A stretch of 44,924 nucleotides of DNA from JANLWK01 sp031364505 (lineage in GTDB: Bacteria > Eisenbacteria > RBG-16-71-46): assembly GCA_031364505.1 (NCBI GenBank), contig JANLWK010000023.1, positions 1-44,924 on the forward strand. The letters are read 5' to 3'. Both the position numbers and the translations under genes were made by a program. Below, in pieces: positions 29,262 through 37,922 of the stretch (within the stretch, counting starts at the first letter, position 1; every line of letters begins with the position of its first letter). Below the pieces are notes generated by a model. It was not told the origin of the DNA. It did no database searches and saw nothing but the letters and a program-made list of their open reading frames with translations.

Positions 29262-31112
29262 GTGTGCGGCATCGGCGGTGTGATCGCCCTGCGCGAACGC
29301 CCGGTCGACCCGTCGTGGGCCGTCGTGCTGGCGTCGGCCCTCGGGCACCGCGGGCCCGACGGCCGCGGTGTGTTCGTCGAGGACCGCGCGCTGCTCGTCC
29401 ACTCGCGGCTCGCGATCATCGACACGAGCCCGTCCGGCGCCCAGCCGATGCGGTCGGCCGACGACCGCCACGTGATCGTCCAGAACGGCGAGATCTACGA
29501 TTTCCGTGATCACCTGGAGGCACTCGAGCGCCGCGGGGTGCCGGTGCGCACCCATGCGGATACCGAGGTGCTGCTCGAGAGCGTGGCGCTCGACGGGGTG
29601 CAGGCGCTCGAGGGACTGCGCGGCATGTGGGCGTTCGCCTGCTGGGACCGTGACCGCGAGGAGTTGCTGCTGGCGCGCGACCGGCTCGGAAAGAAACCCA
29701 TCGTCTGGACGCGCACCGAGGACTACTTCGCGTTCGCCTCCGAGGCCCGGGTCCTGCTGAAGCTGCCGTTCGTGCGGGCGAGGCTCGACCGGCGTGCGCT
29801 GCCGCTCTACCTGCGCCACCTGTACGTGCCGTCGCCCTACACGATGCTCGAGGGCGTGCGTAAACTGCCGCCGGCGTCGTTCCTGCGCGTCCGGCGCGGG
29901 GCGCCGCCCGAGGACCCGCAGCGCTACTGGCTGCTCCCGCCGCCCGACCCCGATCAGCGCGCCGACGACGCGTGGTTCGAGACGTTCGACGCCGAGTTGA
30001 TGCGCGCGACGCAGCTGCGCACGGTGAGCGACGTGCCGATCGGCGTGTTCCTGAGCGGCGGCGTCGATTCGAACGTGGTGCTCGAGGCGCTGCATCGTGG
30101 CGGGCACCGGCCGATCCGCACGTTCACGCTGGGATTCCGCGGGCTCGCGGACGAGCGGCCCCTCGCGGCGATCGGCGCCGCGCGCTTCTCGCACGAGCAC
30201 GTCGAGCTGGAGCTGGATCCCGACCTCGCCGCCGACGTCGAGGCGACGCTCGCGTGTTTCGGCGATCCGCTGGGCGACAGCGCGGTCGTGACGAACGCAC
30301 TCATCGCGCGCGAGGCGGCGAAGCACGTCAAGGTGATCCTGAACGGCGACGGTGGCGACGAGCTGTTCGGCGGCTACGCGCGCTACCCGTTCGCGCGCCG
30401 CGCCGATATCGCGCGCACCCTGCCGGGGGGCCTGTCGCTGCTCCGGCGCAAATACGGCGCGCGCGACAACGCGGGGCCCGCGCTCGACGCGTTCGCGGCC
30501 GGCCGCACGCTCGAGGCGGCGCGGCGCCTCGGCTCGTACTTCACCGAGCCGGCGATCGCGGGGCTCCTCGCGAACCGCGCCGAGACGGCGTACGCCTCGC
30601 CGTTCCCCGAGATCCCCGGCGCCGAGGGGCCCGGCCTCGTCGACTCGTTGTTCGCGTGGGATACCGGCTGCTACCTGCCCGACGACCTGCTGGTCAAGGT
30701 CGACGTCGCGTCGATGGCGCACGCGATCGAGAACCGCTCGCCGCTGCTCGACCCGCGGCTGTTCGAGCACGTGGCGCGGCTCGAGCCCTGGCGGCGCGTC
30801 CACCCGCGCGAGACCAAGCACCTGCTCAAGCGCCACGCCCGCGGCCGCGTTCCCGACGAGGTGCTCGCCGCTCCCAAGCGCGGCTTCCCGCTGCCGCTCG
30901 CCGAGTGGCTGCGCGGGCCGCTGGGCGGCTGGCTCGACGGCATGCTGTCGCCGCCGCGCGCGCTGGCCGGCACGCTGCGGGCGGAAGCGGTGCGCGCCGA
31001 GCTCGACGCGTTTCGCGCCGGGACCGCGGGCGACCTCACGCCACTGCGGCTGTGGGGGCTCGCGGCACTCGAGTTCTGGGCGCGCACGTTCTCGGTGGAG
31101 ACCGGCGCGTGA
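29262..31112 (+). CDS. asnB: Asparagine synthase-like glutamine amidotransferase
   Basis: This 616-residue enzyme has an N-terminal class II glutaminase domain and a C-terminal ATP-pyrophosphatase domain. The GTG at 29262 is followed directly by TGC, giving the required N-terminal Cys2 (CGIGG) after Met removal, and GGGGAGGAG lies upstream. HRGPDGRG, RLAIID and QNGEIYDF mark the glutaminase; FLSGGVDSNVV (S265 onwards) and LNGDGGDELFGGYARY mark the synthetase. Enzymes of this type inside glycan loci often amidate uronic acids or other carboxylates; plain asparagine synthesis is equally compatible. It overlaps the next glycosyltransferase (GTGA). Confidence 0.92.
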   Translation: MCGIGGVIALRERPVDPSWAVVLASALGHRGPDGRGVFVEDRALLVHSRLAIIDTSPSGAQPMRSADDRHVIVQNGEIYDFRDHLEALERRGVPVRTHADTEVLLESVALDGVQALEGLRGMWAFACWDRDREELLLARDRLGKKPIVWTRTEDYFAFASEARVLLKLPFVRARLDRRALPLYLRHLYVPSPYTMLEGVRKLPPASFLRVRRGAPPEDPQRYWLLPPPDPDQRADDAWFETFDAELMRATQLRTVSDVPIGVFLSGGVDSNVVLEALHRGGHRPIRTFTLGFRGLADERPLAAIGAARFSHEHVELELDPDLAADVEATLACFGDPLGDSAVVTNALIAREAAKHVKVILNGDGGDELFGGYARYPFARRADIARTLPGGLSLLRRKYGARDNAGPALDAFAAGRTLEAARRLGSYFTEPAIAGLLANRAETAYASPFPEIPGAEGPGLVDSLFAWDTGCYLPDDLLVKVDVASMAHAIENRSPLLDPRLFEHVARLEPWRRVHPRETKHLLKRHARGRVPDEVLAAPKRGFPLPLAEWLRGPLGGWLDGMLSPPRALAGTLRAEAVRAELDAFRAGTAGDLTPLRLWGLAALEFWARTFSVETGA

Positions 31113-32062
31113 GTGCGCGGGTGTCGGTGCTGCTCGCCTGCCGCGACGGCGAGCGGCACCTCGAGGCCTCGCTCGCGAGCCTCGCCGCCCAGACGCACCC
31201 GGACGTCGAGATCGTCGCCGTCGACGACGGCTCGCGCGATGGGACGCGCGCGATGCTCGACCGCTTCGCGGCGTCGCATCCGCGCGCGATCGTGATCGGC
31301 ACGCCGGGCGTGGGACTCGCCGCCGCGCTCAATCTCGCCGCGTCGCGCGCGACCGGGACACTGCTCGCCCGCCAGGACGCCGACGATCGTTCGCGGTCCG
31401 TCCGCCTCGCGAAGCAGGCCGCGTTCCTCGCGACGCACCCGGACGTCGCCGTCGTCGGCACCGCGGCGCAGGTGATCGACGACGCGGGCGCTCCGCTGCG
31501 GCCGTATCCCGTCCCCGTCGCCGCCGCCGACATCCGCCGCACGCTGCGCCGCGTGCCCCCGTTCGTCCACGGCTCGGTCATGCTGCGCGCCGACGTGTTC
31601 CACGCCGCCGGCGGCTACCGCGCGGCGTTCGCGGCATCGCAGGACTTCGACCTGTGGCTGAGGCTGCCGGAGAGTGCCGGGCTCGCGAACCTGGCCGAGC
31701 CGCTCTACGAGTGGCGGCTGCATCCGGGCGGTGTGTTCCGCCGCGACCGTGACCGCCAGCTCCGGTTCGCGGCCCTCGCGCGCGCGTTCGCGGCCGAGCG
31801 CGCCGAACGCGGCGCCGACTCCTACGAGGCGCTCGAGCGCGCCGGCGACTTCGATGCGTTCCTCCACGGCTACCACGACCGCGACCGGCTGGCGCTCCTG
31901 CTGGGGGAGGTGCTGACGCGCGAGGGCCGGGTGCGCGAGGCCCGGCGCTGGCTCGGAGCGTCGCTCGCGAGCCCGCGCACCGCGCTGCGCGGCGCGATGT
32001 GGTGGGCGATCACGCTGGCGGTGGGATTCTCGCCGCGCGCGAAGGGCGACGCCGCGCGATGA
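31109..32062 (+). CDS. Family 2 glycosyltransferase
   Basis: This 317-residue GT-A enzyme has the classic start VSVLLACRDGERHLEASL, then EIVAVDDGSRDGTRAML and the DxD-type motif LARQDADDRS. A second-half segment HGSVMLRADVFHAAGGYR and FDLWLRL is typical of family 2 acceptor regions. The last 70 residues are helical and include a weak hydrophobic segment near the end. The GTG start overlaps the asnB stop, and its stop overlaps the next GT gene (ATGA), forming a tightly coupled asnB-GT2-GT4 unit. Confidence 0.9.
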   Translation: MSARVSVLLACRDGERHLEASLASLAAQTHPDVEIVAVDDGSRDGTRAMLDRFAASHPRAIVIGTPGVGLAAALNLAASRATGTLLARQDADDRSRSVRLAKQAAFLATHPDVAVVGTAAQVIDDAGAPLRPYPVPVAAADIRRTLRRVPPFVHGSVMLRADVFHAAGGYRAAFAASQDFDLWLRLPESAGLANLAEPLYEWRLHPGGVFRRDRDRQLRFAALARAFAAERAERGADSYEALERAGDFDAFLHGYHDRDRLALLLGEVLTREGRVREARRWLGASLASPRTALRGAMWWAITLAVGFSPRAKGDAAR

Positions 32063-33093
32063 GGATCCTGCTCGTCGCCGGCGTCGACCTGTCGCTGCCC
32101 GGCGGGCTCGAGCGCCACGTTCTCGAACTGGCGGGCGGTCTCGCCGCGCGCGGCCACGACGTCGAGATCTTCGGCCGCCCCGCCGAGCTGCCGCCATTCC
32201 GCATGGTGCGCGACATCGATCCCGCGCGCTACGACGTGATCCACCACCACGGCGGCGGGTGGCCGCGCGGCCTCGAGCCGGGCGACCGCTACGTGCGCAC
32301 GCTGCACTTCTGCGTCGCGGCCAAGATGGCGCGCTACGTGGAGCTGGGCAGGCTGCGCACGCTCGTCCACCCGGGCAACTGGCGCGCCGTGGCGCACGAG
32401 CGCGCCGCCGCGCGGCGCCGCGGCCGGCTCATCGCGGTGTCGCACCGGGTGGCGGAGCAGTTCCAGCGATGGCACGGGATCGACGCGTCGGCGGTGACCG
32501 TGATTCCGAACGGCGCCTCGTTCGCGCCGGCTTCGGAGCCGCGCGCCTCGCTCAGGCGCCGGCACGGGATCGCGGACGACGCCCCGGTGCTGCTCACGAT
32601 CGGTCGCGCCGATTTCGTCAAGGGCCTCGGCCTGCTTCAGAGGGCATGGGACGCCGGTCCGCGCGGCGACGCCGTCTGGGTCGGCGTCGGCGGCGATGCG
32701 CCGGGCCGCCCCACGGGCCCAAACGGCAACCGCATCGTCACGGGCCCGGTGCCGGCGCGGGAGGTGACGAACTGGGTCCACGCCGCGGACCTGGGCGCCA
32801 TGCCCTCGTATTACGAAGGCTGCAGCCTGGCACTGATGGAGATGCTCGCGACGGGCCTCTACGTGCTCGGCCACGACGTCGGCAATGCCGGCGAGGTGCT
32901 CGCCGAGCCGCGCGGCCGCATCGTCGCTCCGAACGCGGGCGCCTGGCGCGACGCGCTCGCCGATGCGCTCGCGCGCCGGCCGCGCGGCGTTCCGCTCGAC
33001 GACGCGTTCCGCTGGGACGCGATCGTCGCGCGGACCGAGGCGGTCTATAGACGGCTCGACAGGCTCGCCGGGGGGCCCGACAGGCTCTCCTGA
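32059..33093 (+). CDS. Family 4 glycosyltransferase
   Basis: This 344-residue GT-B enzyme starts MRILLVAGVDLSLPGGLERH, the usual glycine-rich acceptor loop. AVTVIPNGASFAP and LLTIGRADFVKGL lie at the inter-domain region, and EGCSLALME is the E-x7-E donor-site motif. The ATG overlaps the preceding GT2 stop (ATGA). Its last 49 bases overlap, antisense, the 3' end of the convergent family 4 glycosyltransferase gene, so the C-termini RRLDRLAGGPDRLS and that of the other protein are read from the same DNA. Confidence 0.88.
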   Translation: MRILLVAGVDLSLPGGLERHVLELAGGLAARGHDVEIFGRPAELPPFRMVRDIDPARYDVIHHHGGGWPRGLEPGDRYVRTLHFCVAAKMARYVELGRLRTLVHPGNWRAVAHERAAARRRGRLIAVSHRVAEQFQRWHGIDASAVTVIPNGASFAPASEPRASLRRRHGIADDAPVLLTIGRADFVKGLGLLQRAWDAGPRGDAVWVGVGGDAPGRPTGPNGNRIVTGPVPAREVTNWVHAADLGAMPSYYEGCSLALMEMLATGLYVLGHDVGNAGEVLAEPRGRIVAPNAGAWRDALADALARRPRGVPLDDAFRWDAIVARTEAVYRRLDRLAGGPDRLS

Positions 33094-34235
33094 TGCGCCG
33101 CGAGGTGCCGCTCGAAGGCGGCCCGGAACTCGGCGTCGAAGCGCTCGGCTCCGAACGGTCGCACGTGCGCGGCGAGCGCTTCCGGCGACCACGTCGCGGC
33201 CTCCAGCTCCGTGATCGCATCCGCGAGCGACTCGGTGGTCTGGCGCCCGAACAGCACGCCGCCCGGGACGCGCGCGAGTCCGCCCTCGGCCACCGCCGAC
33301 AGTGCGGCCGCGTCGGCGGCCCGGCCGACCGTCTCGACCGCGCCGCCGACGCCGTAGGCGATCACCGGGCAACCGCTCGCCATCGCCTCGAGCGGCACGA
33401 TGCCGAAGTCCTCCTCGCCCGGGAACAGCAGCGCGCGGGCGCCCGCGTAGAGTGCCGCCATGTCGGCGTCCGAGATCCAGCCCGAGCGAAACTCGACCCC
33501 GGGGCCGGCGACCGCGCGCAGCCGCGGTTCCTCCGGGCCGGTGCCGGCGACGACGAGCCGGCGACCGAGCCGGCGGCACGCCTCGATCGCCAGCTCGCCG
33601 CGTTTGTAGGGGGCCATGGCGCCGGCGAGCAGGTAGTAGTCGCGGGCCCCGGCCGCGGGCGTGAAGCGGGCCAGCTCGACCGGCGGGTAGATCACCTCGG
33701 CGTCGCGGCCGTAGTGGCGGCGGATACGGGCCGCGACGTGGTGTGAGATCGCGATCATCGCGTGGGCCCGCCCGCTCGTCGCGACATCCCACCGGCGGAG
33801 CCGCGCGCAGGTGTGGCGCACGTACACCGACAGCGGCCACGGGAACCGGCCGGGCGGGAAGTACTGGGCCTCCAGCTCCCAGATGTAACGCATCGGCGTG
33901 AACACGTAGCTCAGATGGAACGCGTCCTGCCGTGCCCTGGCCGACTTGGCGACGGCGTGGCTCGTCGAGACCACGGCGTCGTAGTCCGACAGGTCAAGCC
34001 GCTCGATCGCGGCGGGGAACAGCGGCAGGAACCAGCGGTAGCGATCCGCGGCGCCCGGCAGGCGCTGCAGGAACGACGTCGTCACGCGATGCCGCTCGAT
34101 CGCCGGCGACACGGCGCCGCGCTTCCACACCAGCGTGAACAGGTCGGCGCCGGGGAACAGCGCGCACACGCGCTCGAGCACGCGTTCGCCGCCGCGCATG
34201 CCCGTCAGCCAGTCGTGGACGAGGGCGACCCTCAC
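33045..34235 (-). CDS. Family 4 glycosyltransferase
   Basis: This 396-residue GT-B enzyme begins VRVALVHDWLTGMRGGERVL, a start very common in family 4 enzymes of exopolysaccharide loci. Later landmarks are FHLSYVFTPMRYIWE, AHAMIAISHHVAARIRRHYG, AEVIYPPVELARF and the donor-site motif EEDFGIVPLEAMASG (E-x7-E). The GTG at 34235 overlaps the stop of the upstream Wzy-like gene (GTGA on the minus strand). The 3' end overlaps the convergent plus-strand glycosyltransferase by 49 bases. The acceptor and sugar are unknown. Confidence 0.9.
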   Translation of the reverse strand: MRVALVHDWLTGMRGGERVLERVCALFPGADLFTLVWKRGAVSPAIERHRVTTSFLQRLPGAADRYRWFLPLFPAAIERLDLSDYDAVVSTSHAVAKSARARQDAFHLSYVFTPMRYIWELEAQYFPPGRFPWPLSVYVRHTCARLRRWDVATSGRAHAMIAISHHVAARIRRHYGRDAEVIYPPVELARFTPAAGARDYYLLAGAMAPYKRGELAIEACRRLGRRLVVAGTGPEEPRLRAVAGPGVEFRSGWISDADMAALYAGARALLFPGEEDFGIVPLEAMASGCPVIAYGVGGAVETVGRAADAAALSAVAEGGLARVPGGVLFGRQTTESLADAITELEAATWSPEALAAHVRPFGAERFDAEFRAAFERHLAAHQESLSGPPASLSSRL

Positions 34236-35422
34236 GCCGCGGCGTCCCGCCCGCCCGTGCCGCGCGCCGCCCACGCCATGCCGGCGAGCGTGAGCAGCGG
34301 ATACAGCAGTTCCTCGTCGCCGAAGTTCCATTCGAACAGCCCGGCGACGGCGAAGCCGACGAGTGACGCGAGCACGCCGAGCCGCAGGCCGGCGTCGACA
34401 TCGGGTGCGCGCAGCATCGGCTCGAGCCCGGCTCCCGCGCAGCGGAACAGCGCCGCGAAGTACCACAGGAACGCGATGATGCCGACGATCCCCATCGTTG
34501 CCATGATCTGCACCGGCACGCTGTGCAGGTGCCCGACCGACTCGCGTGCCTGGGGCAGCCGGTAGCGCTCGTACACCGGATGCAGATCCTCGAGCCCGAC
34601 GCCGGTGAGGGGGCGGTCCTTGAACATCTCGAGCCCCGCCATCCACATGTATGTGCGCTCGAGGTTCATCGGGTGGTTCGGATCGAACGCGCTCGCGAGC
34701 CGGTCGCGATAGTTCGCCGGGGCCACGACGACCAGCACGCCGATCGCGACCGCGAGCCCGATCAGCCAGCGTGGCCGGGTGAGCCCGAGGATCGTCGTGA
34801 AGCTCGCCGCCATGCCCAGCCACGCGCTGCGGGTGAATGTTCCCACCAGCGCGACGAGCCCCAGCGTCACGACGAACCCTGACGCCCAGGTCCACCGACG
34901 GTCCCGCGCGAGTAATGCGATGCCCGCGGCGACCGGGACGAAGATCAGGAGTTGGCCGCCATAGGTCATGTAATGGCCGACGGCCCCCCGTGCGCGGTGC
35001 CCGAATTGGGCTCCATGGCCCACGAAGAAAACGGTGCCGTACACGGCGGCGACGGCCGAAGACAGGAGGAGCACTGCCAGTGCGCGCCGCCTCGAGCGCC
35101 GGTCGAGCGTGTGGAACGCGGCCAGCGAAACGAGGCCCGGGAACAGGGCCTTCTTGAGTCTCGGCAGGCTGGCGAGCGGGTCCAGAGCGAACACGGCAGC
35201 GAGGACGAGAGCGATCGCCCAAGCGAGCCAGGCCCACTTGACGGGTGTGTCCGGCCAGCGTGGACGGGGTGGTTTGAGCCACAGGCTCAGGGTGAGCACG
35301 GCAGTTGCAATGGCGCCGATCGACATGGGCGCGATGGTCCACGGCAGCGCGGCGATTAGCAGGAGAAAACAGGCGGCGGCCGCATGGGCTCGCCAGCCGG
35401 GAGCAACCCCAGAGATCGTCAA
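34232..35422 (-). CDS. O-antigen ligase/polymerase family protein (Wzy_C type)
   Basis: This polytopic inner-membrane protein has about 10-12 hydrophobic segments and a periplasmic loop with NHPMNLERTYMWMAGLEMFK, GVGLEDLHPVYERYRLP and GHLHSVPVQIMATMGIVGI, the pattern of the Wzy_C family (H, R and G residues in the large loop). It probably polymerises lipid-linked repeat units or ligates them to an acceptor. No ATG lies before the first helix. TTG at 35422 gives 396 residues; TTG at 35560 would add 46 residues whose codon use is unlike the rest. A TATAGT at 35581-35586 on the minus strand could be a -10 element. Confidence 0.8.
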   Translation of the reverse strand: MTISGVAPGWRAHAAAACFLLLIAALPWTIAPMSIGAIATAVLTLSLWLKPPRPRWPDTPVKWAWLAWAIALVLAAVFALDPLASLPRLKKALFPGLVSLAAFHTLDRRSRRRALAVLLLSSAVAAVYGTVFFVGHGAQFGHRARGAVGHYMTYGGQLLIFVPVAAGIALLARDRRWTWASGFVVTLGLVALVGTFTRSAWLGMAASFTTILGLTRPRWLIGLAVAIGVLVVVAPANYRDRLASAFDPNHPMNLERTYMWMAGLEMFKDRPLTGVGLEDLHPVYERYRLPQARESVGHLHSVPVQIMATMGIVGIIAFLWYFAALFRCAGAGLEPMLRAPDVDAGLRLGVLASLVGFAVAGLFEWNFGDEELLYPLLTLAGMAWAARGTGGRDAAA

Positions 35423-35560
35423 TGGATGGCGCCCGCGAGCAGGCGGGACCGGCAGGGAGAGGACACGGGAGGATGTTGCTCCAGGGTCGTACGTGGACTC
35501 GAGGTCGATGATGAAAATTCGAAGGGGAAGTGGGCTGTGATGCTGTTCTGGGCGTGACAA

Positions 35561-35828
35561 GTCAGCCTGAGATGTGCCAGACTATACGGCACACCGATGG
35601 TGGCGGGCCTGCGTACCGAATCTACGTGACCCCCGACGATTCACCACCCACATCGCAGTGCAGGAGAGTCCGACGAAACAGAATCGCTACCCGCATTAGC
35701 TTCCGCTGTTTGTCGTTGACTTGACGCCACTTCCTAAACCACCAACTCGCGAGTATTCCGGACTGGGAATCACCTGGCCCCCTCGGTGACCGGCTGTCCC
35801 ACGTCCGCGAACGACCAGAGGGAAGAGC
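35561..35828. other. Intergenic region between divergent genes, lower GC
   Basis: This is the longest non-coding stretch in the window and separates the leftward wzy-like operon from the rightward SDR gene. It is visibly less GC-rich than the flanking glycosyltransferase genes. It must hold the divergent promoters. On the minus strand TATAGT (35581-35586) resembles a -10; on the plus strand TTGACTTGACG near 35716 resembles a -35, but no good -10 follows at the right distance. AGAGGGAAGAG just before 35829 is the SDR ribosome-binding site. Confidence 0.5.
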
Positions 35829-36827
35829 ATGAGAGTCCTCGTCACTGGGGGTGCGGGATTCATCGGGTCACACCTCTGCGAAGCCCTGCTTGGAGCAGGC
35901 TCTGAGGTATGGGCTCTCGATGACCTCTCCACCGGCCGCCTCGAAAATCTTCGTACTTTCGAGCGCCACCCGAAATTCAGATTCCTTGAAGGCAGCGTCA
36001 CGGACTCGGCGCTGGTCAACGGACTCGTCGCACAGAGCGATCGCGTATTCCATCTTGCCGCCGCCGTAGGGGTCAAGTACGTCCTCGAAAACCCCCTTCG
36101 CTCGCTGATCACGAACATCCGTGGCACGGAGCACGTCCTCGAGGCGTGTGCCGAGCATGGTCGCAAGGCCATGGTGTTCTCGAGCAGCGAGGTATACGGC
36201 AAGGGTGTCACCGTGCCGTTCTCGGAAGATGACGATCGCGTTCTGGGACCAACGCACAAGCTGCGTTGGTCGTATGCCTGCGGCAAGGCCGTGGATGAGT
36301 GCCTCGCCCAAGCGTACTGGCAGCAGCGTCAGTTGCCTGTTGTCATCGTACGGTGTTTCAATACCTGTGGCCCGCGCCAAACCGGCTCGTACGGCATGGT
36401 GATCCCGAACATGATCGCCCGTGCACTCCGTGACGAGCCGATTCTCGTATTTGGCGATGGCGAGCAGTCCCGGTGCTTCTCGGCGGTTAGTGACGTCGTG
36501 CGCGGGGTCATGCTGCTCGCGGAATCACGCGAGGCCGAAGGTGAAGTCTTCAACGTCGGTAGTGATGAAGAAGTCACGATCCTCGAGTTGGCCCAGCGCA
36601 TCCGTACGATGTGCGACAGCAAGAGCGAAATCGAAAGGGTGCCGTACGAGAAGGTCTATGGGAGCTCGTTCGAGGACATGCGGCGTCGCGTTCCGAATCT
36701 GTCCAAGATTCAGCGCTACGTCGGCTATCGTCCCCAGAGTTCGCTTCAGGGATTGCTCGAGATCACGATCAAAGCAATGTGCGATCAGATGGGGACGCCC
36801 TATCCCGTCAGGATCGACGCAGCGTAG
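35829..36827 (+). CDS. Extended SDR, nucleotide-sugar epimerase/dehydratase/decarboxylase
   Basis: This 332-residue NAD-binding protein has TGGAGFIGSHLCEALLGAG, DDLSTGR for the NAD ribose, FSSSEVYGKG in the active site, and YACGK for the catalytic Tyr/Lys pair, then RCFNTCGPRQTGSYGMVIPN. It is closest in style to UDP-glucuronate decarboxylase and UDP-glucose 4-epimerase relatives; the exact substrate cannot be fixed. AGAGGGAAGAG is a strong ribosome-binding site for the ATG at 35829. Two hand-counted 60-base lines (35821-35880 and 36181-36240) are each 37/60 G+C, well below neighbouring genes, and third codon positions are mixed, suggesting recent transfer. Confidence 0.85.
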   Translation: MRVLVTGGAGFIGSHLCEALLGAGSEVWALDDLSTGRLENLRTFERHPKFRFLEGSVTDSALVNGLVAQSDRVFHLAAAVGVKYVLENPLRSLITNIRGTEHVLEACAEHGRKAMVFSSSEVYGKGVTVPFSEDDDRVLGPTHKLRWSYACGKAVDECLAQAYWQQRQLPVVIVRCFNTCGPRQTGSYGMVIPNMIARALRDEPILVFGDGEQSRCFSAVSDVVRGVMLLAESREAEGEVFNVGSDEEVTILELAQRIRTMCDSKSEIERVPYEKVYGSSFEDMRRRVPNLSKIQRYVGYRPQSSLQGLLEITIKAMCDQMGTPYPVRIDAA

Positions 36828-36857
36828 TCTTCCCGCCGCCGGGGGAAGCCCCGCCGG

Positions 36858-37922
36858 ATGGTGACTCTCGCGGTGGCGTTCCTCTTCGCGCTCGCACTGG
36901 GCCTGTCGCTCACACCGATCGGAATCCGACTGGCGTGGGCGACAGGTTATTTGGACCACCCCGAAGCACGTAAGCTCCACACGGCGGCGACTCCGCTTCT
37001 CGGCGGGGTCGTCGTCTTCGTTTGCGCCGCCGCGGCGTGGGTGCTCACGTTCCAGTTGCTGCGCTACCCGGCGGGCTCGGAAATCGCGTCGGTCATCGGC
37101 GGCGCCATCGTGGCCCTCGCGATCGGCATGTGGGACGACCGCTTCGGCATGTGGCCGATGCCCAAGCTGCTCGGCCAGGCGTTCGCCGCCTTCCTGCTCG
37201 CCCAGGAGCCGCGGATCGCCCACATCGGCCTGCCCGGCCCGCTCGACCAGGCGTTCACGATCGTCTCGGTCGTGGCGCTCATGAACGCGGTGAACTTCCT
37301 CGACAACATGAACGGCATGGTCGGCGGGCTCACCGCGATCGCCATGGCGGCGTTCGCGTGGGACTCCATGACGCGCGGCGACCAGGCGCTGGCGGCCGCG
37401 CAGCTCGCGATGGCCGGGGCCTGCCTGGGCTTCCTCCGCTACAACTTTCCCCGGGGCCGCCTGTTCATGGGCGACGCGGGCAGCCTGTTTTTGGGCTATA
37501 GTCTCGCCGCGTCGGGACTGCTCGCCATGCATGGCGGCGAGGGCTCTTGGGCGCGACCCGGCCCCGTGCTGATGCTCGGGTACCCGGTCTTCGACATGAT
37601 CTTCGTCGTGGTCAATCGCCTGCGCGAGGGCCGCCACGTGTACGTGGGCGGCAAGGACCACACCAACCACCGAATCGCGAGTGTGCTCGGATGTCAGAAA
37701 CGAACCGTGATGCTGATCTGGCTCATTGGGGCCGCCCTCTCCGCAAGCGGTCTCGTGGTCCTAAAGCTCAACCAGCCCCTGGCGACGCTCCTGCTGTCGG
37801 GGCTGTGGATCATCCTGTTTCTGGTGGCGGGGATCCGTCTTTCGGCGATTCCGGTGGTCCGGCCTTCGTCGAGCGTAGCACCGCCCCCGTCCGCCGTACC
37901 GAGCCCGAACCGAATGAGCTGA
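36858..37922 (+). CDS. Polyprenyl-phosphate N-acetylhexosamine-1-phosphate transferase (WecA/MraY type)
   Basis: This 354-residue enzyme has about 11 membrane segments and the conserved cytoplasmic motifs of the PNPT superfamily: an early HTAATPLLGGVVVF, the Mg-binding GMWDDRFG near residue 93, NFLDNMNGMVGG, MGDAGSLFLG and the histidine motif GGKDHTNHRI. It would load GlcNAc-1-P or a related sugar onto undecaprenyl phosphate. GTG-rich overlap is absent at the start (ATG at 36858, 30 bases after the SDR). The stop overlaps khpA (CTGA), so a cell-surface gene is coupled to the translation cluster. GC content rises back to the local norm inside this gene. Confidence 0.92.
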   Translation: MVTLAVAFLFALALGLSLTPIGIRLAWATGYLDHPEARKLHTAATPLLGGVVVFVCAAAAWVLTFQLLRYPAGSEIASVIGGAIVALAIGMWDDRFGMWPMPKLLGQAFAAFLLAQEPRIAHIGLPGPLDQAFTIVSVVALMNAVNFLDNMNGMVGGLTAIAMAAFAWDSMTRGDQALAAAQLAMAGACLGFLRYNFPRGRLFMGDAGSLFLGYSLAASGLLAMHGGEGSWARPGPVLMLGYPVFDMIFVVVNRLREGRHVYVGGKDHTNHRIASVLGCQKRTVMLIWLIGAALSASGLVVLKLNQPLATLLLSGLWIILFLVAGIRLSAIPVVRPSSSVAPPPSAVPSPNRMS

